Positions 28,334 through 38,237 are shown, counted from the first letter of the stretch. The stretch: 64,000 nucleotides of DNA from JAIPDZ01 sp034522175 (GCA_034522175.1 JAXHLQ010000001.1:310001-374000); one strand, 5' to 3'. The notes: a model not told the origin generated them from the letters alone. Program-made: numbers and translations.

Positions 28334-28914
28334 AGCGTCCCCCATAGGCAGCAAACCGAATTGTAAGCTGCGCAAGAAGCGTCAACCTTCCGAGAATGTC
28401 GACAACTTTGCCGTTGGTCGTTTTAAGAGCGACATTGTTATAATTTTGCTGACTTAGGGCTCGCTTTTCAAGCATCATCTCTTTTACCATACGCATTTCC
28501 CAGGCCACAGAATACAAAACCCCGCTCTCCATTTGTATGGAGGAACGGGGTTTTGGGACCGGATAAGGACATTTTGCATCCGCTTTCCCTCTCGGGCCTG
28601 CCCTGGTAGGGCTTTGATCCGATCCGGATGGGGCTATGCACGATTCCAGACAGGACGCTATTCAGTATAGAGCATCGCCTCAGATCGGCCCGGGGCAAGG
28701 GTTTAAAGTGGACAAACAGCGCAGCTATCCTGCTGAAAATGAAGGATACACCTCGCTGCCGAATAAGTCAAGGTAAAATGGACCAAAAGGTGCGACTCCT
28801 TAAAACAACCGGACCATCCACCTCACCGCCTTGGATAGCGCGTAGGGTTTCCTCCGCTTCCATTATGGGCGATGTGAGTTCCTGCAGAACTCATCCAGAA
28901 GCTGTTGGCGTGTT
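28334..28914. other. Non-coding stretch between kinase and acyl-CoA synthetase genes
   Basis: No supported gene. The main feature is the hairpin at 28516-28554. The + strand frame from 28628 overlaps the synthetase gene and shows no family-like sequence. Confidence 0.5.
28516..28554. terminator. Strong bidirectional hairpin, AAAACCCCG...CGGGGTTTT
   Basis: AAAACCCCG and CGGGGTTTT form the outer stem; TCTCCAT and ATGGAGGA continue it around a TTGT loop with one small bulge. The T-run TTTT exists in both directions. It lies about 360 bases past the acyl-CoA synthetase stop and 180 bases upstream of the kinase start, so it probably separates the two - strand units. Confidence 0.6.
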
Positions 28915-31610
28915 TTATCCGATTTGCTCATTCAGCGATCCGCCAAAAGATCCCAACGAGATGACAAGCTCAAATTCATTGCCATTGGGCCGGCTGTTGA
29001 TCTCGAAACCGAGTTTTTTTCCCATGGCGAGCATGCTCCGGTTTTCCGGTAAGACAATGCCCCAGACCCGTTGAAATCCCATCCTTTCAGCGATTGACAG
29101 GCAGTTTTGAAGAAGACTCGAACCGATCCCTTTTCCGTGCCAGGGATCACCCACCACAACCGCGAACTCTCCCTCCTTTCCATCCGGGTCTCCCATGATC
29201 CTCGCCACCCCCAGCATACGCTCCGCCCCGGGATCGTCGTCGAGGGCCACCAGGGCGATCTCCCGGTCGTAATCGACCTGGGTGAACCGGGCCAGCATCT
29301 TGGGGCTCAGTTCCTTTACATGACTGAAGAAACGGTTATAGATGGTCGTAGGAGATAATACCTTGAAAAAAACCTGGAAAAGCGGGGCATCTTCCGGCCT
29401 GACAGGGCGTATAAAAAGCCTGGCGCCTTCCTCGGTGACCAGGTGGGTCTCATCCTCCGCCGGATAGGCGCTGATCACCAGGTGCAGGGGAGAAGGCAGG
29501 TCCGCCTCGGAAACGAGGATGCGGGCATCCACCGCCTCGGGCCTGCCGTCCTTGATGAGCACGGGATTCATATCCAGTTCGGCAATCCGGGGGAAATCGA
29601 TCAAGAGCTGGGAGAGCCGGATGATCATTTCTTCGAGACGTTCCATGTCCGCCGGGGGCCGGTTTCTATACCCCTGCAGCAGGGTCCAGGCCTTGGTCTC
29701 CTGCATCATGCGCCTGGCCAGCAGACGATTCATGGGGGGAAGTCCCAATGCCCGATCCTTGAGAACTTCGGTAAAGATGCCGCCCATTCCAAAAACAATG
29801 ACCGGACCAAAATTGACATCCCGTTTGGCGCCGAGGAGAATTTCAAAATCCGGGTTGGAAAAAAACGGCTGCATGGTGACCCCCTCGATCCGGGCCTCGG
29901 GCTTATACCGGCGGGCCGATTCCACAATTTGGGTAAAGGCTTCGCGGACATCCGCATCCGAACGCAGGTCCAGGCGAACCCCGCCTGCCTCGGTTTTGTG
30001 GGTAATGTCGGGGGAATGAAGCTTCATGACCAGTGGATATCCCATGTCCCTGCCCAGGCGCGAGGCTTCGTCCTCTGTCTCGGCGGTTTCCGTCCGGATC
30101 ACGGGCAGGCCGTAAGCCGAAAGGACCTCCTTGGCATCCGATTCCGGCATGAACTCTTGCTCCGGGGCACCGGTCAGAAGGCGACGGGCCTTTTCCGGAT
30201 CAAAGGCGATCTCCCGGGTCAGCTTGGGCGGGATCTCCAGAAGGGATGCCGTGTTCCGGGCATACTCAACCATGTACAGAAACGCCCGGACCGCCCGTTC
30301 CGGCGTCTCATAGGTGGGAATTCCCGCTTTATTCAGGATTTGCACGGCCTGTTCGATGCTTTTACCGCCCATCCAGCAGGCAAACACGGGATACCGGCGG
30401 CCTTTTATCGTGGATGCCAGGGTCTCGGCCACCGAAATGGGGTCCGTGAGGGCCTGGGGTGCCAGGATGACACAAACGCCGTCCGTGTCTTTTCCGTCGA
30501 AACAGATTTCAAGTGTGCGGCGAAAGCGTTCCGCGGAAGCATCCCCGAGAATATCGATGGGGTTGCTGCGGCTCCAGAAGGGCGGCAGAAACCCATCGAG
30601 TTTCTGAAAGGTTTCATTGTTGAGAGGCGCCGGCTTTAGACCGTAACGGGCAAGGGTGTCCGTGGCCATCACGCCGGGGCCGCCGCCGTTGGTGACAATG
30701 GCCAGGCGCGGGCCGCGGGGGGGCGGTTGCTTGGCCATCAGTTCGGCGCAGTCGAAAAGATCCTGGATGGTGTCCACCCGTACGATGCCGGCGCGCTTGA
30801 AGGCGGCGTCATACACCGCGTCTTCACCGGCCATGGCCCCCGTATGGGAGGCGGCGGCCTTTGCCCCGGCCTCGCTTCTGCCCGCTTTCAGAACGATAAT
30901 GGGCTTGATCCGTGACACCGCGCGCGCGGCGCTCATGAACTTGCGAAAATTCGTCAGGCTTTCGATGTAGAGCAGAATGCTCTTGGCCGAGGAATCGTTT
31001 CCGAGGTAATCGATGAGATCGCCGAAATCCACGTCCAGCATGGAGCCGATGCTGACAAAATGACTGAAACCGATATGGTCCTTCAGTGCCAGGTCCAAAA
31101 TGGCCGTGCAGATGGCCCCGCTCTGGGAGACAAAGGCCAGATCGCCCATATCGGGCATTTCGGATGCGAAACTGGCGTTGAGATTTACGTAGGGTCGGAT
31201 AATGCCCAGGCAGTTCGGCCCAACGATACGAAGCCCGCCGGCATAGGCCGTGGCGCGGATCTGCTCCTCGATCCCCCTTCCCTTTTCGCCGACCTCCTTT
31301 CCCCCGGCGGAGATAACAATGGCACCCGCCACCTTCTTTTCCACGCATTGCTGCACGATGTCGGGGACGGTAACAATCGGCGTGGCAATAACCGCCAGGT
31401 CCACCCCCCTTCCAGAGCGGAGATGGATCCAACCGCCGCCATACCGTGAACAGTATGGTATTTGGGGTTTACCGGCAGCAGTTTCCCCTGGAATCCGCCC
31501 TCGATGAGATTCTTCATCAGGGCATTGCCGATGCTGCCGGTGCTTTCACTCGCGCCCACCACCGCCACCCGGCGAGGCTGGAAGATACGATCCAGATTGT
31601 ATTGACTCAT
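28915..31610 (-). CDS. NDP-forming acyl-CoA synthetase fused to a GNAT acetyltransferase (PatZ-like architecture), one frameshift
   Basis: Order over about 898 residues: CoA-binding domain (RRVAVVGASESTGSIGNAL), ligase domain (IVGPNCLGIIRP, GSMLDVDFGDLIDYL), a His segment AAASHTGAMAGED, ATP-grasp (YPLVMKLHSPDITHKTEAGG) and a C-terminal GNAT domain (VVGDPWHGKGIGSSLLQN). This is the layout of ADP-forming acetyl-CoA synthetase fused to an acetyltransferase, as in the protein acetylase PatZ/Pat. The retained His in SHTGA suggests the ligase half may still work. The frame changes at C6 (31404-31409, + strand); one more base gives LEGGVDLAVIATP. RBS AGGAGC precedes ATG 31610. It could make acetyl-CoA and ATP from acetate exchange, acetylate proteins, or both. 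Confidence 0.83.
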
Positions 31611-31706
31611 GTTAAGGCTCCTCCTTAGAGCCTGTTTGACAATTATCCCTGCTGCGATCGGGCGACAATGCCGATCTTTTCAAAGGTTGTCGTCAGACCT
31701 GTGGGG

Positions 31707-33149
31707 TCACCGTGTCCTGATGATTTTGAGCGAGTCGGTTCCATGCATGTCCTTGGTTGATTTATCTTCTACCAAAATCAGTCTCTCGTCTTTTTCAATC
31801 ATCCCGGCCTTGGTCAGAAAGCGAATAGCCGTTTCGGTAAAGGCATTTGTTTCATAATCAAGGCAAACAGGATAAACCCCGTAAGACAGAGCCAGAAAAT
31901 AATTCGTTTTTTCATCGCCGCCGCAAGAAAGTATCCAGCAGTCCGGCTTGAATCTGGAGATAAGGCACGGGGCGCCCTTGCTTTTTGTATGGGTCAGTAT
32001 ATAGCGCACATTCAATGCATTCGCAGATTCGACGGCATTCAGGGAAACAATATTCTCAACGGTGGTGTTGTCGGACCCCGCACCCGTCCTGAAGTATGCG
32101 GGCAAATCGGCCAATGCCCCTATAGCTTTACGTGCCCGTTCGGCGGATGCTGCTGTTTTAGTTATCATTTCAACCGCTTCCACAGGATACCGTCCGATGG
32201 CCGTCTCTTCGGACAACATCACAGCGTCTGTCCCGTCCAGGATCGCATTGGCCACATCGGATACCTCTGCACGGGTCGGCCGGATATTCTCCGTCATGGA
32301 CAACAACATCTGCGTAGCTGTTATTACGGGCCGGCCCAAAAGATTCGCCTTATTGATCAATTTTTTTTGAAGGGGAGGTACGTCTTCTAAAGGGATTTGA
32401 ACTCCCAGGTCGCCCCGGGCGATCATGACGGCGTCCGCCGCGGAAAGAATCTCATCGAAATTGTCAATGGCCTCGGCCCGCTCGATTTTGGCAACCACAT
32501 ACGCGGATTGCCCCTTTTTTTGTGCAAAGCCCTTTACCTTGCGTATGTCAGCTGCTGTCTCCGCAAATGAAACGCCGAAGGCATCTACCCCCTCCTGCAG
32601 GGCAAAAGCGACAAAATCAAGGTCGGTATCGGACACCGCATCGGCGAATATTTTTACCCCCGGAAGATTTAATCCTTTGTGTGAAAGAAGCGGGCCGCCG
32701 ATAACCGTTCGGCAGAACACCTCCTCCTCAATTACCTTCTCCACCTGGAGTTGTATGAAGCCGTCATTGAGAAAAATCAGGCTTCCAGGGTTCACACTCT
32801 CAGGCAGTCTCTTGTAGTCAACAGGTATCTGATTGGCTGTGCCCACAAGGTCTTTGACGGTCAATATGACCTCATTCCCTTTTTCCAGCAGGAGCGGCTC
32901 ATCCGAGAGTTTCCCGATTCGTATCTTGGGACCGGGAAGATCCGCCATGATCATGCAGGGACGCCTGAGCCTTTCCGCCACAGCGCGTATGCGGCGGATA
33001 TCCTCCCTGTGCCCCGGCAAAGTTCCATGGGCGAAGTTGAGCCGCGCCACATTCATTCCCTGCATAATCAATCGCTCCAGAACCGCCTCCGATCGGGAGG
33101 CCGGCCCTATGGTGCATACGATTTTGGTTTTATGCGTTGGTAATCTCAT
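31707..33149 (-). CDS. pyk: Pyruvate kinase
   Basis: The product from ATG 33149 is 480 aa: KTKIVCTIGPASRSEAVLER, LNFAHGTLPGHREDI, the active site segment VVAKIERAEAIDNFDEIL, MIARGDLGVQIP, and PVITATQMLLSMTENIRPTR, with the usual C-terminal domain. It converts phosphoenolpyruvate and ADP to pyruvate and ATP in the cytosol. The usual MLESM of the ATQMLESM loop is MLLSM here. Longer starts (33176, 33260) run through a pfkB remnant and are not family-like. The ribosome site at 33149 is weak. Confidence 0.92.
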   Translation of the reverse strand: MRLPTHKTKIVCTIGPASRSEAVLERLIMQGMNVARLNFAHGTLPGHREDIRRIRAVAERLRRPCMIMADLPGPKIRIGKLSDEPLLLEKGNEVILTVKDLVGTANQIPVDYKRLPESVNPGSLIFLNDGFIQLQVEKVIEEEVFCRTVIGGPLLSHKGLNLPGVKIFADAVSDTDLDFVAFALQEGVDAFGVSFAETAADIRKVKGFAQKKGQSAYVVAKIERAEAIDNFDEILSAADAVMIARGDLGVQIPLEDVPPLQKKLINKANLLGRPVITATQMLLSMTENIRPTRAEVSDVANAILDGTDAVMLSEETAIGRYPVEAVEMITKTAASAERARKAIGALADLPAYFRTGAGSDNTTVENIVSLNAVESANALNVRYILTHTKSKGAPCLISRFKPDCWILSCGGDEKTNYFLALSYGVYPVCLDYETNAFTETAIRFLTKAGMIEKDERLILVEDKSTKDMHGTDSLKIIRTR

Positions 33150-33256
33150 GCCGCAACCACCGCGCTCAGAGCACATACCGGAACCAATCTTCCTGTGAGT
33201 TTGATCTTCTTCATGGCGATCGCCGGATTCATGGTCATTGTGATGATGGTTTTCAT
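33146..33256 (-). pseudogene. 5' stub of a PfkB-type phosphofructokinase
   Basis: ATG 33256 opens MKTIITMTMNPAI, the typical start of PfkB 6-phosphofructokinase (normally followed by DKS). After that the frame is unrelated; a trace of the next family segment (MCSERGGCGM, compare the RCSEP..GGGGIN pattern) is in another frame. The stub runs straight into pyk. It appears that a pfkB-pyk glycolytic pair lost nearly all of pfkB. Confidence 0.5.
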
Positions 33257-33410
33257 GCATAGCCGTCCATGCAGCGTATCGCAGATGGGATCGTCACGAA
33301 AAGGCTGATGAGTCCGGGCGCCGGCAGCGGACCCCCGGAACCCGGTATGATGATCGATAGCGTGATGATCGGCAGAATTGTTAGAGTTGCCTATAAACCC
33401 CTTGACGGTT

Positions 33411-34561
33411 TCAATACCGCAACACCGCTGCAAGAAGCGCCTGGTCAGGGACTTCTTCCGGCGAAACGGCGTAGACCGTGCCGCCATTGATCAGGGTCTG
33501 GATTGCCGTTAAATCGAGGAGGTCCTCATCGCCGGGTTCACGGGGTTCGTGCACATAAACCTCGTCTTTTTCCAGATCAAACCCTCCCCACATCTGTACG
33601 CCGACGGCGACAAAGAGCACGTCGATTCGCCCGTGATGGGCCGCCAGAACTGCTTCCTTGACGTCGCCGGTGGTCTCTCCCGTGCCCGCCAATTGACGGT
33701 ATCGAGCTGTCGACTCCTCCCGCGCTTCCTTAAACACGGGCTCCACCAATGCCCATGCCTGACCATGGAGTTCCTCTGGCTTCAAACTCTCGGGATTTCC
33801 AGAAATCCCCCTTCCAGCAAGTGCGGATAGGTATTCGCCTCCCGGTAAATGGGAAAAAGCGAGTCGACCCCGGCCAGGACCAGTGGTGATGGTCCATCTG
33901 ACATCAAACCGCGCAATTCCCTGTCGATCGTGCGAAACCACTGGAGTATCATGTCTTTGCCTTCGTTGCTGTCGTCATGCCCGTGGAACATGGCTGCCCG
34001 GCTTCCTGTTCCCGATGACGTGCTCGTATGAAACTGCAATTGCTTCTCTGTGGATACCTCCGGGAAGGCTTCCGAGAGGCTGTGGGCTACAGCCTTCAGC
34101 TCGATCTCGTCCACCGTATGGCGCGTGCCTTCCATCAGCCGCACCTGATTCTGGCTGAGGGCCAGGATGTAAAAAAGGCCGTCGCCGGATAGAATGGGAA
34201 GCAGCGGTTTGACATGAAAACGATGGGAAACCATCGCCAGTTCCCTGAAGGCCATCGGCAGTCTGAAATAGTGCAATGTGTCTGCGGAAAAAAACACCGC
34301 CAGCCCATCGCTCTGCCGCTGCCAGAAATCCCGATCCTGCAACAACCGCCGGGGCTCTTCGAGCAACTCCTCAACCTCCGGAGCGCGCAAACCTTTTCCC
34401 GTGAGATCTTCTTCCACCTCCCGAATCAGGTTCTTGAATCGAATCGGATCCTGTTCCATATCCCGACCCGACCGGTGCGTCGGCATAAACAGCGAGACAC
34501 ACCAGCCGGAATGGCGGTCCAGAAACGCTTGCTTCAATATGTCCATTGTGATTTTATCCAT
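33411..34561 (-). CDS. baeRF-like (bacterial archaeo-eukaryotic release factor-related) protein, one frameshift
   Basis: The first frame gives WCVSLFMPTHRSGRDMEQDP, LAVFFSADTLHYFRLPM and PLVLAGVDSLFPIYREANTY; the second continues SGNPESLKPEELHGQAWALV and ends with a cytosolic-looking domain (TAIQTLINGGTVYAVSPEEV). This matches the host-associated/stress-type baeRF group that resembles eRF1/pelota without release motifs and whose role is unknown. The break is at C5 (33807-33811, + strand); one extra base gives HLLEGGISGNPES. Full length about 384 aa. Starts at ATG 34561 or GTG 34573. Confidence 0.65.
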
Positions 34562-34704
34562 AGGCAAAGTCACCTTTCATCCGTTTTTGGCTTTTCGGCC
34601 ACCATCGCCGCCGGGGACAAGGCCTTCCTCTACGGCTGCGCGAGTCTTTTATGAAGCGAACCGATTTTGCTCAGGCTTCATGCGAATTCTTTCATCCGGA
34701 TCAT

Positions 34705-35499
34705 TTACGTCACCTTCCCTTTCTCGAGCGCCAGGTCAGCGAGGAAATTGAACACCTCCACACCCTTGAGATCGGCTTTTTTCTCACCCCCGGCATATTG
34801 CATGACCCACGCAAGATCCATATCGTCCTCCGGCGAAAAGGCGCCCTTTTTCAAGCCCAATGACAGGGTTTCCTGGTCAAAGAGGATGAGATGCTCAAAG
34901 GTGGCACCGGATCCGTCTTCACTCCCGGGCCCGGCATAAACCTGTAAATCCTGCTCCAGGACGTCAAGAACCAGGGGCTCGAAATCCACCAGCTTAACAA
35001 ACAGGTCCAATGATTCCTGTACCTGCTCAACGGATTCATGTTCCAGCCCTTTGCGTGCCTCCTCCACCAGCAGCATCAGGTCATCCCGGGTATAGGTAAG
35101 ATCCAGGAGCGCCACTGCATTTGCGTGTATTCTCTTCAGTGACGCCTTCCCCTTGCTGACCCGCACATCTTTATGATTCATAATCTTTTTAATATTTCTG
35201 ATACTGAACATTTCCTGCCAGCACGGGCTTTTGCGAAGCCCCACGTCGGCCACGGTCGTGTGGTAGATGGCCAGCTCGTTATCGTAAACCAGCACTTCCC
35301 TGGTATCCCCCTCCAAGGGACGTACATAGAGATGAAGATCCCTGAACTTCTCGGGCGCATAATCGGTCATGGTGAGAAGTTCCCGGATGAGGGCCTGGTC
35401 CACCCACCACTTTCCGGGCGGCTCTTTCATTGTGGAGCTCAGTTGGTGCAAAAGCCTGTCGGCCTTTATTTTGGCCTTAAGGTTCTCTTTAAAAGACAT
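34705..35499 (-). CDS. Conserved hypothetical cytosolic protein
   Basis: ATG 35499 (MSFKENLKAKIKADRLLHQL) follows AAGGAG by 8 bases. The 264-aa product is mixed alpha/beta without TM spans or signal. It has long helices (RDDLMLLVEEARKGLEHESV, EQVQESLDLFVKLVDF) and a C-terminal segment GPGSEDGSGATFEHLILFDQ. I do not recognise a named function. It sits between the baeRF-like gene and the BON lipoprotein, all on one strand with short gaps, so it is probably part of the stress series. Confidence 0.65.
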   Translation of the reverse strand: MSFKENLKAKIKADRLLHQLSSTMKEPPGKWWVDQALIRELLTMTDYAPEKFRDLHLYVRPLEGDTREVLVYDNELAIYHTTVADVGLRKSPCWQEMFSIRNIKKIMNHKDVRVSKGKASLKRIHANAVALLDLTYTRDDLMLLVEEARKGLEHESVEQVQESLDLFVKLVDFEPLVLDVLEQDLQVYAGPGSEDGSGATFEHLILFDQETLSLGLKKGAFSPEDDMDLAWVMQYAGGEKKADLKGVEVFNFLADLALEKGKVT

Positions 35500-35533
35500 A
35501 ATGGTGCTCCTTTCCCAAAGGAACAAGGCCTGC

Positions 35534-35848
35534 CTATTTCACGATCAGATCATTCCTTACGGATGTGACCCCTTGAACGCTCCTTGCGATTTGACCTGCT
35601 TTATCCACCGCCTTTTGAGAATTAACAAAGCCGCTCAATTGAACGATGCCCTTGCGGGTTTCCACACTGATTTGAAATGATTTGAGAAAATCATCCTTTG
35701 CAAGCAGAGATTTAACCTTGCTCGTAATGACCGAATCATCCACGTATTCACCCGGAGTTGTCTGTTTGGAGGTCGATCCACACGCCGAAAGGGCGGCGAT
35801 CACCATCAGTAACACAACATACCCGATAAACCTGTTCCTCTTTTTCAT
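35534..35848 (-). CDS. BON-domain lipoprotein
   Basis: The 104-aa product has a lipoprotein signal with lipobox LSAC (Cys about 23) and one BON domain (SVITSKVKSLLAKDDFLKSF, GIVQLSGFVNSQKAVDKAGQ, VTSVRNDLIV), like the outer half of OsmY. BON domains are thought to hold phospholipid surfaces. Ser after Cys predicts outer-membrane sorting. RBS AAGGAG is in place. It is one of three BON proteins in the window. Confidence 0.88.
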   Translation of the reverse strand: MKKRNRFIGYVVLLMVIAALSACGSTSKQTTPGEYVDDSVITSKVKSLLAKDDFLKSFQISVETRKGIVQLSGFVNSQKAVDKAGQIARSVQGVTSVRNDLIVK

Positions 35849-35904
35849 GGCAGTTACTCCTTATCTGTAAGCACCCTCGCCTTGCCCGGCAGGGGTCCAA
35901 AGTT

Positions 35905-36054
35905 TTACACTCGTCGTCGGCCCTGAATAACCTGGATCACCACCACGATGATGGCGATAACCAGAAGCGCATGAATGACGCCACCCATCGTGTAGCCGGT
36001 CAGCAATCCAACTCCCCATAGAATTAAAAGAATCACAAATATGGTCCAAAGCAT
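35905..36054 (-). CDS. Small membrane protein, lmo0937/DUF5670-like, 49 aa
   Basis: ATG 36054, after AAGGAGC, opens MLWTIFVILLILWGVGLLTG, then a second hydrophobic helix and a basic tail ending QVIQGRRRV. Two short TM helices with a Tyr-Thr-Met-Gly-Gly turn are typical of the lmo0937 group found near stress genes. Function unknown. Too short for common ORF callers. Confidence 0.75.
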   Translation of the reverse strand: MLWTIFVILLILWGVGLLTGYTMGGVIHALLVIAIIVVVIQVIQGRRRV

Positions 36055-36078
36055 GTCCTGCTCCTTTCTCCTGGATAA

Positions 36079-36137
36079 CCGGGGTCGAGCGTTTTCCGCT
36101 CAACCCCGGCGATATGCTGCACACCCACGTGCGGCAT
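36079..36137. terminator. Two hairpins between ompA-like and lmo0937-like genes
   Basis: CCGGGGT-c-GAGCG pairs with CGCTC-a-ACCCCGG (36079-36109), and ATGC-GCAC pairs with GTGC-GCAT (36114-36137). Neither has a T-run. They follow the OmpA-like stop by 12 bases and may stabilise the upstream mRNA end or slow transcription. Confidence 0.4.
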
Positions 36138-36148
36138 TTGATGAATTC

Positions 36149-37354
36149 CTAACGAATGGGCGTCAGTTCGACCCTCCGGTTGAGGGCTCTGCCTTCTTCT
36201 GTCGAGTTGGGGGCTCTGGGTTTGGTTAAACCATATCCCTCAGCCGAAAGCCTGTCTTTGGCAACGCCTTTTTCCATGAGATAGTTCATGACGGCTTTTG
36301 CCCTTTTTAAAGAGAGCTTCATGTTGTAGGCTGCCGGCCCGACATTGTCCGTATACCCTTCGATCCGTACCCTGAGATCCGGATTCTTCTCGAAGACCAC
36401 GGCGACTTCATTTAGAAGATGGTAAAATTGGGGTTTTATGGTGTAACTGTCAAAATCAAACAGCACATCCCCAAGGACCCAGCACCCGTCCTTGTCGACC
36501 TTGGCGCCTTCGGGGGTTCCCGGGCATTTGTCCAGTTTGTCAACCACTCCATCGCCATCGGAATCCAGAAGAACAGGAGCTTTTTCCTCCACCACCTTTT
36601 CCTCCACCACCGGTGCGGGTTTCGGCGGGGCCTTTTTCAGGAAGACCCTGGTTACGAAATCAGCCATCCCCTCAGGGGACGCGATCTGGTCCCCGGTGAC
36701 ATAGGTTCCGCATTGCCCTGTCTCGACCACCTCCTCAAGAAGCTTCTTACCGTCGGGATCCACGCCGATCTGTACCCCATAAATGCAGATCCTGTTTCCA
36801 TATTGGGTGTTCAAATTGGCCGCGGACTTCTTAACCGCGTCATACACCATCACATCTTTGTCGGCATCGGTGAAAATAATGACCGCGATATCGCCCTGGG
36901 CCGATCTAAAGTCCTGGACCGTCGCATCGAGGGCCTGATTAAGCGGGCTGTCGCCGACACTGAAACCGATTTTGTTCAATCCTGCGTCAAGCGCGCCCGT
37001 GTCATAGGGGGCCGGGCCCCAATAAAGTTTGGTCAGCTCATTATCGAAAACAGCTGTCCTGCCAAAGATCCTGAGCGCCCCGGTCAGATCGAGGTCCGGA
37101 ATGGTGTGATTCATTCGAGACGCCAATCGTTTGGCCGTATCCAGCTTCAGCTCTCCCTTATAAGAGTCGCCCATGGTCCCAGACTTGTCGACAATGACAA
37201 CGAAATTATCCACCTTTTGCACATAGTCCCCCGACTGGAGCATCGGGTTGAGATTCTGGGGGGTAAATGTTGGAACCACCTGTGGGGCAGCGCAACTCAT
37301 CAGCAACACACTTGCAGCGACCGGCAGCACCATTTTCAACCATCTCATTTTCAT
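36149..37354 (-). CDS. OmpA-family lipoprotein with von Willebrand A domain
   Basis: The 401-aa product has a lipoprotein signal (LLMSC), a VWA domain with the metal site VDKSGTM and later DTGAL and FTDAD (about residues 50-230), a Pro/Glu-rich linker, one thrombospondin-3-like calcium repeat DSDGDGVVDKLDKCPGTP (about 265-282) and a C-terminal OmpA peptidoglycan-binding domain (IEGYTDNVG, RAKAVMNYL, LNRRVELTPIR). It should be anchored in the outer membrane and hold peptidoglycan, with the VWA part binding a partner. It lies 67 bases after csbD on the same strand. Confidence 0.9.
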   Translation of the reverse strand: MKMRWLKMVLPVAASVLLMSCAAPQVVPTFTPQNLNPMLQSGDYVQKVDNFVVIVDKSGTMGDSYKGELKLDTAKRLASRMNHTIPDLDLTGALRIFGRTAVFDNELTKLYWGPAPYDTGALDAGLNKIGFSVGDSPLNQALDATVQDFRSAQGDIAVIIFTDADKDVMVYDAVKKSAANLNTQYGNRICIYGVQIGVDPDGKKLLEEVVETGQCGTYVTGDQIASPEGMADFVTRVFLKKAPPKPAPVVEEKVVEEKAPVLLDSDGDGVVDKLDKCPGTPEGAKVDKDGCWVLGDVLFDFDSYTIKPQFYHLLNEVAVVFEKNPDLRVRIEGYTDNVGPAAYNMKLSLKRAKAVMNYLMEKGVAKDRLSAEGYGLTKPRAPNSTEEGRALNRRVELTPIR

Positions 37355-37421
37355 AACTTATTCTCCTTTCTGAATTGCTTTCTACATATCTATCTTTAGG
37401 GTTCATCTCTCACAATAAATG

Positions 37422-37604
37422 CTACTTCCCAACGACCTTCTTGATCTTTCCCGTCTTTTCTTGAACTTTCCCGGTCATCCTTTGTTCTTTGCCTTCGGCT
37501 TCCAAGTCAGGGTTCGCGCTTACTTTCCCTGCGATCTCCTTGATCTTGCCTGTGACTCGGTCCATCTTGCCTTCTGCCTCATCTCGTGTGCCTGATTTCA
37601 TCAT
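37422..37604 (-). CDS. CsbD-family stress protein
   Basis: The 60-aa product is the Lys/Glu-rich CsbD type: GKMDRVTGKIKEIAGKVSAN, LEAEGKEQRMTGKVQEKTGK. It has an AGGAGG site. CsbD proteins rise under general stress in many bacteria; the molecular role is unknown. It sits in the middle of the stress series. Confidence 0.9.
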   Translation of the reverse strand: MMKSGTRDEAEGKMDRVTGKIKEIAGKVSANPDLEAEGKEQRMTGKVQEKTGKIKKVVGK

Positions 37605-37656
37605 ATTCCTCCTTTCAAATAATTATGAAACAATTGTTAAGCCAAAATTGTTCTTG

Positions 37657-38151
37657 TCAGGATTTGCTGAACTTGGCCACAACCTTTTTGTAGGCGTTGC
37701 CCAAATCCTCCATGGCCGCATCGACACCTGATTTCAGTTCCTCCCACGCATCCCCGCTGGAAGAACCTAACTCCTTCACCTTTTCAGCGACCGCATCCTG
37801 CTTTTCACGCAATGCGGTCAATTGCTGTTCCGCCTTCGCCTTGGCGTCCCCTTTCATCTGTTCCGCCTTCGCCTGCAGTTGATCAATTTCCTTCCCGTAC
37901 TCATCCAGTTTGGTTTCCATCTGTTTTCGAGCGGCCTGCATCTGCTCCTCGGTGTACGCCTTGGTTGTCTCGTAGGCCTCCTTGGCCTCCTTCTTGACGT
38001 CATCACTGGATACGGTTTCGGACTTGCCCTGGGGTTGGTCTACGGTTTCGGACTTGCCCTCGGGTTGGTCCTTCTCACCGCAACCCACCAATCCGCCCGG
38101 GACCAACAACATGACTGCCAATAACCCCTTTACGAACATGACACTTTTCAT
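37657..38151 (-). CDS. Coiled-coil lipoprotein
   Basis: The 164-aa product has a lipobox (GGLVGC, Cys about 24), a short repeat (QPEGKSETVDQPQGKSETVS, an 11-residue unit twice) and a long coiled coil from about residue 50 to 140 (EEQMQAARKQMETKLDEYGK, QLTALREKQDAVAEKVKELG). It resembles sll1863-like stress proteins. Asp does not follow the Cys, so outer-membrane sorting is likely. The duplicated unit is also seen in DNA (38030-38070). Confidence 0.75.
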   Translation of the reverse strand: MKSVMFVKGLLAVMLLVPGGLVGCGEKDQPEGKSETVDQPQGKSETVSSDDVKKEAKEAYETTKAYTEEQMQAARKQMETKLDEYGKEIDQLQAKAEQMKGDAKAKAEQQLTALREKQDAVAEKVKELGSSSGDAWEELKSGVDAAMEDLGNAYKKVVAKFSKS

Positions 38152-38237
38152 TTAAAACCTCCTCTTCGCTATTGTTGATTTGCCCATTATCCCCATGGCG
38201 GCATCGCCGCACCTGGGTGAAACAAGATTAAAACTCC

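Noticed and set aside
29443..30639. 398-aa + strand ORF opposite the acyl-CoA synthetase
   Set aside because: It mirrors a long, well-conserved coding gene, has no ribosome site or family-like motif, and is explained by GC-rich third positions of the real gene.
31611..31706. Possible small RNA or gene between the synthetase and pyk
   Set aside because: Only a short, imperfect GATCGGGCGAC...GCCGATC dyad is visible; no promoter or T-run goes with it.
34574..34704. Hairpin ATGAAGC...GCTTCAT as a terminator of the 264-aa gene
   Set aside because: The stem is only 7 bp with a long loop and no T-run on the - strand.
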